This document shows positions 1 through 7,555 of a DNA stretch of 64,000 bases, in pieces; the first letter of the stretch is position 1, and every line of letters starts with the position of its first letter. Source of the stretch: Splendidivirga corallicola. GTDB taxonomy: Bacteria > Bacteroidota > Bacteroidia > Cytophagales > Cyclobacteriaceae. The notes beneath the pieces were generated by a model that was given only the letters and a program-made list of their open reading frames with translations, had not been told where the DNA came from and did not search any database. A program made the position numbers and the translations under genes. The stretch is taken from the NCBI GenBank assembly GCA_030442035.1, contig JAUJEA010000001.1, positions 1,023,559 through 1,087,558 on the forward strand. The letters are read 5' to 3'.

Positions 1-3000
1 GGCAATTATAATGTGACCCTGGAAGTAACCGTTGATGGTGAGATCGAAACTTTCAGTCAGATGGTTCAGATCTTTCAAAATGATCTCATGGCAGATTTAG
101 GAAATGATACTACTATTTGTCCTGGTGAAACATTAGTCCTGGACCCAAGCCCTCAGGGAGGCTCCGGTAGCTTTGCCTATGGCTGGTCTACCGGTGAAAA
201 TACTTCCACAATTACAGTTGATTCTGCGGGAACTTATTGGGTAGTAGTTACTGATTTGAGTACTGGATGTGATGCTTATGATGCTATTGAGGTACGTGTA
301 TTCGGAAACGAGGAGCAAAAGGCAAATTACTGGTATTTCGGACAGAATGCTGGAATTGACTTTAATGAAATGCCACCAGTTCCGTTAAGTGATGGCGCCC
401 AAAATGCACCTGAAGGTGTTGCAACGGTTTCCGATGTTAATGGCGATTTACTTTTTTATACAGATGGACAAACGGTATATAACCGGGATCATGCTGTGAT
501 GTTAAATGGAGATAACATCGGGGGCGATCCCACGGCTACACAATCCACCATTATTGTGGAGTTTCCCGGGGATGAAACAATGTTCTACATTTTTACTACT
601 GACGAAGCTTACGGAGACCTGACTTTCAATCTTAACTATTCTGTTGTTGACCTAAAAGAAGATGCCCCCAGAGGAGCTGTTACTATAAAAAACAAACCTT
701 TATTTGCTGAAAGCACAGAAAGGATCACAGGTACGAATGGAGGTGGTTTCACATGGTTAATGGCTCACGAATACGGAAACAACTCTTTCCGAGCTTATCC
801 GATAGATTCAACTGGTATTGGAACTCCTGTCATTTCCTCAGTAGGTTCTGTTCACAATAAATCCGTAGAAACAAATGCCTGGGGATATATGAAATTTTCC
901 ACGGACAATTCAAAACTTGCTGTGGCTCTTCCCGGAAATCCAAATTTGGTAGAGATATTTGATTTTGATGTGAACACAGGTGAGGTATCTAATCCTATAC
1001 AACTGGATGTCATGGAACCGTTACCATCCTATGTCTATGGGCTGGAATTCTCTCCGGGAGGAAATAAATTATACGTAACAGTTAACGGTAATCCTTCACC
1101 ATCCAAACTCAAGGAATATTATTTTGATTCTTTAAGGACCAGAATAGAATTCCTTGGTGAAACAGTTGAAAATGCCTCCTTGGGAGCTATTCAATTTGCA
1201 CCGGACGGACAAATATATGTTGCAGTTGATGGAGCGGGTTCCCTTGGTACAATAAGTGCCAACGAAGATACCACACAGGTGTCAGCATTTAATGTAGCAG
1301 GATTTGCCTTGGCTGGTGGAACAACAAGTCGACTAGGATTACCTAATTTCATCCAGACCATTATACCACCTACCATGGATCCAACCATGTCGGTAACGCA
1401 AGCCTGTGCAGGACAGGAAACTCAATTCTCGGCGAGTGGTGTAACTCCTGACATCGATGAGTTCTTCTGGACCTTTGGGGATGGCAATACATCAAATGAC
1501 CAAAACCCAATGCATACCTATGCTTCTCCCGGAACCTATAATGTAGCGGTACAAATTACCAACAGATGTGGGTACGATACCACCTTAGTTCAAACCGTTG
1601 AAGCATTTGCACCACCAACTACACGAGCTCCGGAGACAATACCACTTTGTGATGGACCGGTACAGATCACAGCAAGTGATGATACAGATCCCACATTGAC
1701 TTTTGCCTGGATTTCTACTTCAGGCCAAACATTTGATACCAATATTATTACCGTTGATCAGCCAGGAACTTATACTGTAACAATTACGAATGGGAATGGA
1801 TGTACAACAACAGGAGACTTCCTGGTGGCTGATGGGCGACCGCTAGTAGATCTGGGGCCTGATCAAACTGTTTGTCAAAATGCTAATTTCCCCGATCTGG
1901 ATGCTAGTAACCCGGGAGCCAGCTTTGTATGGAGAATTGATGGTGCTGATCAGAGCAATAACAGCAGGTTACAAACTGTGGATACATCAGCACCCGGAAC
2001 TTTCCAATATACCGTAGAGGTAACAGATCCTCTCACAGCATGTGTTGGTAGAGATACTGTTAATATCACTGTCATGCCTGAGCCTGACATTTCCTATGCA
2101 GTTACCACGCAGCCAACTTGTGGTATGTTCAATGGCGTTTTGGAAATCACCTTTAATGGTACTGGCGATTTCACTTACGATTTAACAGGCCCAATGAATT
2201 TCACTAACCAAATGGCCACAGGTCCAACCACGGCCAATATTCCTGGTTTGGGTGCAGGGACCTATACTTTGACTGTAACAGATAATATTTCGGGTTGTGT
2301 CAGAGTGGAAAATAATGTTATTGTGGAAAATGATCCGGCTGCATTCTCTATGACCGCAACCCCAATGGACGATACCGATTGCTCTGGAAACGGATCTGTA
2401 ACTTTAACATTGAGTGCCGGCGGTGATTACCCTGTCACCTGGAGATTGTTTGATTCCAATGGAGTAGAAATAAACAATGGAAATCAAGCGGCTGCCATGA
2501 GTGCAACGGACTTTACCGTGTCCGGCCTTGGAGAAGGTGATTATACTATAGAGGTCACTAATAGCGGTGGTTGTATACAATCGGAAAGTTTTACTATAAA
2601 TCAGCCTACAGAACTTCCGTTCGTTGCTCAGGCGCCGCTTGATGAGTGCGATCAGGCCACGCTGGAGATAACTGAAATTAACGGTGTACCCATTGCAAGC
2701 GTAAATCTCGCTGATTATCAAATTCAATGGAGCACCACTACAGGCAACTTTACCACAACCATTCTTGATGGTCCGGTAGTTGGGGCTGATCAATTGGGAA
2801 CTCATGAATATTTCGTCCAGGTGACAGATCTGACCGGCACTTTTTGTCCGAGCACAGATACACTTGAGGTAACCATAACTGAGCAACTTGATGTAAGCAT
2901 TCAAACCAGTGGCGATCCTTGTGAAGGAGAGCTTCAGTTAACTGCTCAGGTAAATAATATGATGCCTGGTGAATTCTTCACATATGATTGGGTAAGCCTT

Positions 3001-3864
3001 CCCGATCTGCAAACTGTAACAGCTACACAAAGTGGAAATTATGCTGTTCGGGTAAGAAGTAATTTAAGAATCTGTGTTGCTCAGGCAGACGTTAATATTA
3101 CGGTCTATGAACCATTGGAAGTTACGTTGGCCGTGGATCAGGCATGTGATAATGGAGAGCCCTTTACAATTTCTGCCACAGCGAATCAAGCCAATGTTAC
3201 CTATGCCTGGACTTTGAACAATGTTGCATTGAGTTTCGACACACCTGATATTGAGGTAAGTGATGAAGGGCAATATATTGTCACCATATCCAATGCTGAT
3301 TGCCAGGCCTCAGACACATTGGATGTAACCAGGGCTCCATTTGATCAAGGTAGCTTACCAGCATCTGCTATCATTTGTCCCGCTGACACCGACCCAATGG
3401 CGAATTCTGTGGAGTTGGATCCGGGAAGTGGATTTGCTACCTATGAATGGTTATTGGATGGCACTGTGGTTTCTTCGAATCAGATACTTACTGCCACACA
3501 AGCAGGCACTTACGAAGTGCGTTTAACAAATGCTTTCAACTGCACGGATGTACAAAGTATCGAGGTTATAGAAGATTGTATACCTAAAGTGGCCGCTCCA
3601 AATGCATTTAGCCCTAATGGGAATGCCCAAAATGATGATTTCTTTGTTTTCAGCACTTTTGTTACTGACTTTGAGATATTCATATATAATCGATGGGGTG
3701 AATTGGTCTATCAATCGGCAGACAAGAATTTCAGGTGGGATGGTTCATTCAATGGTAAACCTGCTCCGACAGGAACTTATGCATATGTGATCAGGTTCAC
3801 AAGTGATGTCGCCCCGGAAAAAGGAACTATTGAACAACATGGCGGTGTGACATTGCTTCGATAG
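1..3864 (+). CDS. T9SS-exported giant surface protein with propeller and PKD domains (5' end missing)
   Basis: The reading frame is already open at base 1, so the N-terminus lies outside the window; 1287 residues are visible. In order: Ig/PKD-like segments, a WD40/PD40-like propeller region at about residues 108-457 (starting near YWYFGQNAG), a clear PKD domain near 480-530 (WTFGDGN, then HTYASPGTYNV), several further Ig-like repeats with paired cysteines, and a C-terminal domain from about 1199 (PNAFSPNGNAQNDDF, then YNRWGELVY). That last domain is the gliding-motility-associated, type B sorting signal recognised by the type IX secretion system. The protein is therefore inferred to be secreted across the outer membrane and attached or released there, probably as an adhesin or matrix component. 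A strong terminator follows at 3887-3920. The substrate or ligand cannot be told from sequence. Confidence 0.9.
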   Translation, partial: GNYNVTLEVTVDGEIETFSQMVQIFQNDLMADLGNDTTICPGETLVLDPSPQGGSGSFAYGWSTGENTSTITVDSAGTYWVVVTDLSTGCDAYDAIEVRVFGNEEQKANYWYFGQNAGIDFNEMPPVPLSDGAQNAPEGVATVSDVNGDLLFYTDGQTVYNRDHAVMLNGDNIGGDPTATQSTIIVEFPGDETMFYIFTTDEAYGDLTFNLNYSVVDLKEDAPRGAVTIKNKPLFAESTERITGTNGGGFTWLMAHEYGNNSFRAYPIDSTGIGTPVISSVGSVHNKSVETNAWGYMKFSTDNSKLAVALPGNPNLVEIFDFDVNTGEVSNPIQLDVMEPLPSYVYGLEFSPGGNKLYVTVNGNPSPSKLKEYYFDSLRTRIEFLGETVENASLGAIQFAPDGQIYVAVDGAGSLGTISANEDTTQVSAFNVAGFALAGGTTSRLGLPNFIQTIIPPTMDPTMSVTQACAGQETQFSASGVTPDIDEFFWTFGDGNTSNDQNPMHTYASPGTYNVAVQITNRCGYDTTLVQTVEAFAPPTTRAPETIPLCDGPVQITASDDTDPTLTFAWISTSGQTFDTNIITVDQPGTYTVTITNGNGCTTTGDFLVADGRPLVDLGPDQTVCQNANFPDLDASNPGASFVWRIDGADQSNNSRLQTVDTSAPGTFQYTVEVTDPLTACVGRDTVNITVMPEPDISYAVTTQPTCGMFNGVLEITFNGTGDFTYDLTGPMNFTNQMATGPTTANIPGLGAGTYTLTVTDNISGCVRVENNVIVENDPAAFSMTATPMDDTDCSGNGSVTLTLSAGGDYPVTWRLFDSNGVEINNGNQAAAMSATDFTVSGLGEGDYTIEVTNSGGCIQSESFTINQPTELPFVAQAPLDECDQATLEITEINGVPIASVNLADYQIQWSTTTGNFTTTILDGPVVGADQLGTHEYFVQVTDLTGTFCPSTDTLEVTITEQLDVSIQTSGDPCEGELQLTAQVNNMMPGEFFTYDWVSLPDLQTVTATQSGNYAVRVRSNLRICVAQADVNITVYEPLEVTLAVDQACDNGEPFTISATANQANVTYAWTLNNVALSFDTPDIEVSDEGQYIVTISNADCQASDTLDVTRAPFDQGSLPASAIICPADTDPMANSVELDPGSGFATYEWLLDGTVVSSNQILTATQAGTYEVRLTNAFNCTDVQSIEVIEDCIPKVAAPNAFSPNGNAQNDDFFVFSTFVTDFEIFIYNRWGELVYQSADKNFRWDGSFNGKPAPTGTYAYVIRFTSDVAPEKGTIEQHGGVTLLR

Positions 3865-3886
3865 TCCACAAGAAGAAATACTAACC

Positions 3887-3920
3887 AAAAGCTCCGGTGC
3901 CCCCTAACCGGAGCTTTTTT
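3887..3920 (+). terminator. Rho-independent terminator of the T9SS cargo gene
   Basis: A perfect stem pairs AAAAGCTCCGGT with ACCGGAGCTTTT around an 8-nt C-rich loop and runs into a T tract. It starts 23 bases after the stop codon of the preceding gene. Confidence 0.9.
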
Positions 3921-4090
3921 ATTTCCCGTAGATCTTTCTGAAAATGGATAAAAACAACAATTTATTGCCCATTTAAAGATCATATTTGTATATTCAACAT
4001 CCGATTAGTGCATCGTTTTGAGAAAGAGATACTTCTCTTTAAACTGATATTGTCGCCGTACAAAGTAACTAACCCAAACATGACCCATAA

Positions 4091-4744
4091 GTGAATAATC
4101 CGGAATTATTCTTCATAACAGTTTTTATGAGTTTTTTCGCCATTATGAATCCGGTTGGCAACATCACAGTTTTTAGCGATTTAGTAAAGGGATACAATTA
4201 TGATAAAAAGAAACAAATCGCATTAAAGGGAGTAATATTCTCCTTCTTGATTACAGCAGTATTTATTGCAGTCGGAAACTATCTGTTAACCTTGCTAAGA
4301 ATATCACTACCGGCCTTTCGAATTGCCGGAGGCCTGCTAGTTGTAAGCCTGGGTTTTTACTTAGTGAATGGAAAACGACCCAAGGCTCAATCTCCGAATG
4401 CAGATATAGATCGTTCGAATTTTGCTGATAATCGTTTAGCTCTTTCCCCGCTTGCGCTTCCGGTCCTTGCGGGGCCAGGCACACTGACCATCGCAACAAA
4501 CTTTTCATCTATCTACTCAGAATATCTTCAGGCATTAGGGATTGTGGTCGTGATGGCATTGGTGTGTCTTATGATCTATTTTCTATTCATTTCCGCAAGT
4601 AAAATTGTTCAACTTTTAGGTGCAGATTTTATCAATTTTATATCCCGTTTAATGGGACTTTTAAATATAATGTTCGGAATGCAGATGTTGGTTACCGGTT
4701 TGAAAGAATTATGGCCAGTCCTTGAGGTAACATCATTTCCCTAA
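4091..4744 (+). CDS. MarC family integral membrane protein
   Basis: A 217-residue hydrophobic protein with about six membrane segments. The N-terminus carries the family signature around NPVGNITVFSDL and the second half has the conserved LALPVLAGPGTL stretch, both typical of MarC (UPF0056) proteins. The family's transport role is not established; the old link to multiple antibiotic resistance has been withdrawn for E. coli MarC. The start chosen is GTG at 4091, because it keeps the complete first membrane helix; an ATG at 4127 would remove half of it. It stands alone, convergent with the DUF1338 gene. Confidence 0.85.
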   Translation: MNNPELFFITVFMSFFAIMNPVGNITVFSDLVKGYNYDKKKQIALKGVIFSFLITAVFIAVGNYLLTLLRISLPAFRIAGGLLVVSLGFYLVNGKRPKAQSPNADIDRSNFADNRLALSPLALPVLAGPGTLTIATNFSSIYSEYLQALGIVVVMALVCLMIYFLFISASKIVQLLGADFINFISRLMGLLNIMFGMQMLVTGLKELWPVLEVTSFP

Positions 4745-4828
4745 ACGAATAGCAATTCTCCTGAAATTGAAAAAAGGATGAAGCATTAATTTCAGCCCCA
4801 TCCGAATTTATTAAGAATCAATGTATGG

Positions 4829-5644
4829 CTAATTCATTTGCAAAACCAAATCGGTGCTTTCAAAAATTTTATCTGCAGATTTTGCAATAAATCCCTGATA
4901 TAAGTTGCCTGACGCATCGGGATATCGTTTGGCGAATTCATAATAACAGGAAGGAACCCTAAAGCTTGCCTCTGCAAATTCTATGATCTGCATGTCGGCC
5001 AAAATACTCGATTGTTCCAAATATGATTCTCTGTCTCCTTTTATCTTCCCACCGGATTCATTCAATTTAAATCCATTTTCTTCCAGAAGATCGTTGAACA
5101 CGTTTAAATCTTGAATATTGCGGAGTTTATTGATATCTATGGTAAAATGATTTGCACAGAAACCATAGACGTATAACCAAGCACAGTATTCGGATTCATC
5201 TCTAAGCTTTTCATAGATATTATGCGAAATAGTTCCCCAGGTCCTGCCTGAAAAAACCAGGCTATTTGATTCAATAATTCCATGCGGAATCTTGTCAATA
5301 CAATTGTAAATAACATTTTTCAACCAATCCGAAAAATAATCCAGCTTCAATTCACTGATAAAAATTTTTGGCGCATCCTTTTGAAACCTATGTTCGTAAT
5401 GCTTCGCCCTTAATTTTTTTTCTTCGAAATGATACTCACCTTTTTCCTCATAACCACTTAATTTGAAAATTTTTGCAATTTGATCGATATTAACTTTTGG
5501 ATGATCAAATGTCCTGAAAGCAACGTGATCATTGCAAATGTTTTCTTCCCCTAGTCTCTTCAAAAAGTTGTGAATCTTTTCAGCTGAAGGAGTGTATCTA
5601 ACATAATCCTTCCAAAGCAAATTCAGTAAGGCTTGATTTTCCAC
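4829..5644 (-). CDS. DUF1338 family protein, 2-oxoadipate dioxygenase/decarboxylase-like
   Basis: 271 residues of the DUF1338 family, whose characterised members (HglS, YdcJ) are Fe(II) enzymes converting 2-oxoadipate to 2-hydroxyglutarate in lysine breakdown. Visible family marks are NDHVAFRTF (His40 and Arg44) and NHFTID (His166), matching the metal-binding His and substrate-binding Arg positions, and an acidic stretch near FAEASFRVPSCYYEF that could supply the third metal ligand. It is shorter than the roughly 460-residue proteobacterial enzymes, as is common for Bacteroidota members. It is divergently transcribed from an Lrp/AsnC regulator only 153 bp away, which suggests amino-acid-responsive control. 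Substrate is inferred from the family only. Confidence 0.8.
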   Translation of the reverse strand: MENQALLNLLWKDYVRYTPSAEKIHNFLKRLGEENICNDHVAFRTFDHPKVNIDQIAKIFKLSGYEEKGEYHFEEKKLRAKHYEHRFQKDAPKIFISELKLDYFSDWLKNVIYNCIDKIPHGIIESNSLVFSGRTWGTISHNIYEKLRDESEYCAWLYVYGFCANHFTIDINKLRNIQDLNVFNDLLEENGFKLNESGGKIKGDRESYLEQSSILADMQIIEFAEASFRVPSCYYEFAKRYPDASGNLYQGFIAKSADKIFESTDLVLQMN

Positions 5645-5797
5645 TTTTCTTTAGTATTTATGAGAAAGCAAAGTTAAATAAGTTGATTTTAATTAATTGA
5701 AAATCAAGTCATTTTTACTGTTTTTACATTACTTTTCTTTCATTTCAATTAAAAAATTATATATTCAGTGTTAATTTGACATTTATTTAGGGCTATT

Positions 5798-6265
5798 ATG
5801 AAGTTAAATAATCAATTTGACAGTCTTGACAAAGAGATTTTAAAAAAGTTGAATGTAGATGCCAGAATTCCATTTACCCAATTAGCCAAGGATCTAGGGA
5901 TCTCAAACTCCCTGGTGCATCAAAGGATCAACAAATTGAAGCAGTCAGGAGTAATCAACAGACCCACTTATATGCTGGATCCAAAAATACTTGGCTATGA
6001 GACAGCAGCCTATACAAGCATAGCAGTAACAAATGCCAAGTTCATCCATGATATTATCACCGAACTGGAAAAAATACCTGAAGTAGTGGAATGTTTCAAT
6101 ATTACAGGAAAGTATGCTTTGGTGATCAAAATCTTTGCAATCAATAATAGCCATCTAAGAGAAGTTTTGTACGAAAAGGTTCATCCGATCAGGGGTGTGG
6201 AAGGAACAGATACCATCATTACATTTGAAACAGCCTTTCATAGAAGTGTGCCTATTGAAATATAA
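5798..6265 (+). CDS. Lrp/AsnC family transcriptional regulator
   Basis: 155 residues. An N-terminal winged helix-turn-helix occupies about residues 8-60 (LDKEILKKLNVDARIPFTQLAKDL is the family hallmark region), followed by the ligand-binding RAM/AsnC domain from about 75 to 150 with the conserved glycine-rich turn near NITGKYALVIKI. Such proteins form octamers that sense amino acids. Its divergent partner is a predicted 2-oxoadipate dioxygenase, so lysine or a related amino acid is a plausible effector; this is inference from position. Confidence 0.9.
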   Translation: MKLNNQFDSLDKEILKKLNVDARIPFTQLAKDLGISNSLVHQRINKLKQSGVINRPTYMLDPKILGYETAAYTSIAVTNAKFIHDIITELEKIPEVVECFNITGKYALVIKIFAINNSHLREVLYEKVHPIRGVEGTDTIITFETAFHRSVPIEI

Positions 6266-6332
6266 AAATAGATGTATCATAATACGAATGTGGATCATAC
6301 CTGAATATTAAAGAGAAAGGTAGGTAGATTTA

Positions 6333-6428
6333 TGTTGAGGTGTTGAGGTGTTGAGGTGTTGAGGTGTTGAGGTGTTGAGGTGTTGAGGTGTTGAGGTGTT
6401 GAGGTGTTGAGGTGTTGAGGTGTTGAGG
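6333..6428. repeat. Octanucleotide tandem repeat, 12 perfect copies of TGTTGAGG
   Basis: Counting from 6333, the 8-bp unit TGTTGAGG recurs 12 times without a mismatch, ending at 6428. It lies between the convergent lrp-like gene and fabG, 68 bp after the lrp stop. Because 24 bp is three units, reading it as protein gives an 8-residue repeat (NTSTPQHL); that frame is a by-product of the repeat and not a gene. Related degenerate motifs occur near 55.53-55.71 kb. Confidence 0.97.
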
Positions 6429-6481
6429 TTGAACTGAGATTTATATACTAAGGTTTCAAAATGAGGGTCATTTTTATAAAG

Positions 6482-6512
6482 AAAAAAGCCCATCCATAAT
6501 GAAGGGCTTTTT
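6482..6512. terminator. Bidirectional hairpin terminator between the lrp-like gene and fabG
   Basis: AAAAAAGCCC and GGGCTTTTT flank a 12-nt loop, with an A tract on one side and a T tract on the other, so it can stop transcription from both sides. It lies 26 bp after the fabG stop on the minus strand. Confidence 0.8.
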
Positions 6513-6537
6513 GTATATACAAACTTTGACTTTTTCT

Positions 6538-7284
6538 TTAAGTTAGCATTCCACCATCAACTTGCATCACTTGGCCTGTTATGTATGCTGACATATCGGA
6601 AGCCAGGAATACAGCACAGTCAGCCACATCCTCAGGACTTCCACCTCTGCGTAAAGGAATCGCATCCCTCCAACTCTGCACGGTCTTTTCATCAAGAACC
6701 TCAGTCATTTCAGTTTCTATAAAACCTGGTGCAATGGCATTAGAACGAATATTTCTGGATCCCAATTCAAGTGCTACAGATTTTGTAAAGCCTATGATTC
6801 CAGCCTTTGAAGCGGCATAATTACCCTGACCGGCATTTCCTTTTATTCCTACCACAGAAGTCAGATTAATAATGGATCCGCTTTTTTGTTTCATAAAGGT
6901 TCTCGTGGCAGCTTTAACGGTATTGAAAACGGATTTAAGGTTTATATTGATAACCGAATCCCACATTTCTTCTGTCATCCTCATCAATAGGTTATCTTTT
7001 GTAATACCAGCATTGTTTACTAGTATATCCAATGAACCAAATTCCTCAACGATTGAGGCAATGAGTTCTTCGGCGGCAGCAAAGTCTGAGGCATCTGATC
7101 TATAGCCCTTGGCCTTAATTCCGGAAGCCTGAAGCTCCTTTTCAAGCGCCTCCCCTTTTTCAACGCTGGAAAGATAGGTAAAAGCTATATTGGCACCTTG
7201 TTCCGCAAATCTCTTGGCAATTCCTCTTCCAATCCCCTTTGAGGCTCCGGTGATTAAGGCTGTTTTTCCTTCTAATAATTTCAT
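6538..7284 (-). CDS. fabG: 3-oxoacyl-[acyl-carrier-protein] reductase FabG
   Basis: A 248-residue classical short-chain dehydrogenase that reduces 3-oxoacyl-ACP with NADPH in the fatty-acid elongation cycle. The Rossmann motif TGASKGIGRG is at about residues 13-22, NNAG near 89-92, the catalytic Ser lies in the SVVG segment and Tyr/Lys in YAASK. The C-terminal YITGQVMQVDGGM is typical of FabG. Length equals the family norm. It stands alone rather than in a fab cluster, with a nested palindrome in its upstream region (7311-7342). Confidence 0.92.
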   Translation of the reverse strand: MKLLEGKTALITGASKGIGRGIAKRFAEQGANIAFTYLSSVEKGEALEKELQASGIKAKGYRSDASDFAAAEELIASIVEEFGSLDILVNNAGITKDNLLMRMTEEMWDSVININLKSVFNTVKAATRTFMKQKSGSIINLTSVVGIKGNAGQGNYAASKAGIIGFTKSVALELGSRNIRSNAIAPGFIETEMTEVLDEKTVQSWRDAIPLRRGGSPEDVADCAVFLASDMSAYITGQVMQVDGGMLT

Positions 7285-7310
7285 AAGTTTACTTTTTGTT
7301 TGCTTAATTT

Positions 7311-7342
7311 ACAGCTCAACCAATGTTTAAACATCGAGCTGT
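7311..7342. promoter_or_regulatory. Nested palindromes upstream of fabG, possible operator
   Basis: ACAGCTC (7311-7317) is repeated in inverted form as GAGCTGT (7336-7342), and between them lies the perfect 12-bp palindrome ATGTTTAAACAT (7323-7334). The site is 27-58 bp upstream of the fabG start codon, where a dimeric regulator could act. The regulator is unknown. Confidence 0.4.
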
Positions 7343-7439
7343 GGTTCTTAAATCAAGATCAATCAGTCCATAAATTGTCGATATTTGCAGGTTTAAAATT
7401 GATCTCAGAAAAATTTGGCCTAAATTATACTTTCATTCT

Positions 7440-7470
7440 CAGAAATTAAAACCGAAAAGGTTAATTTCTG
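7440..7470 (+). promoter_or_regulatory. Stem-loop in the leader of the hybrid kinase gene
   Basis: CAGAAATTAA at 7440-7449 is perfectly repeated in inverted form as TTAATTTCTG at 7461-7470; a further CC/GG pair can form inside with a 2-nt bulge. No T tract follows, so it is not an ordinary terminator. It ends 85 bp before the kinase start. Confidence 0.4.
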
Positions 7471-7555
7471 AATTGGCATATGGAAGATAATTATCAGAAA
7501 AATCAATATGCAAATATCGCTCTATAGATGAAAGTTACGTTAATAATCTAAGGCC

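Noticed and set aside
2404-2904. 166-codon open frame on the minus strand inside the T9SS cargo gene
   Set aside because: Fully antisense to a gene with clear Ig/PKD repeats; cysteine-rich random-looking composition and no family.
6308-6493. Minus-strand frame with an NTSTPQHL repeat
   Set aside because: A direct translation of the octamer array; composition follows from the DNA repeat.
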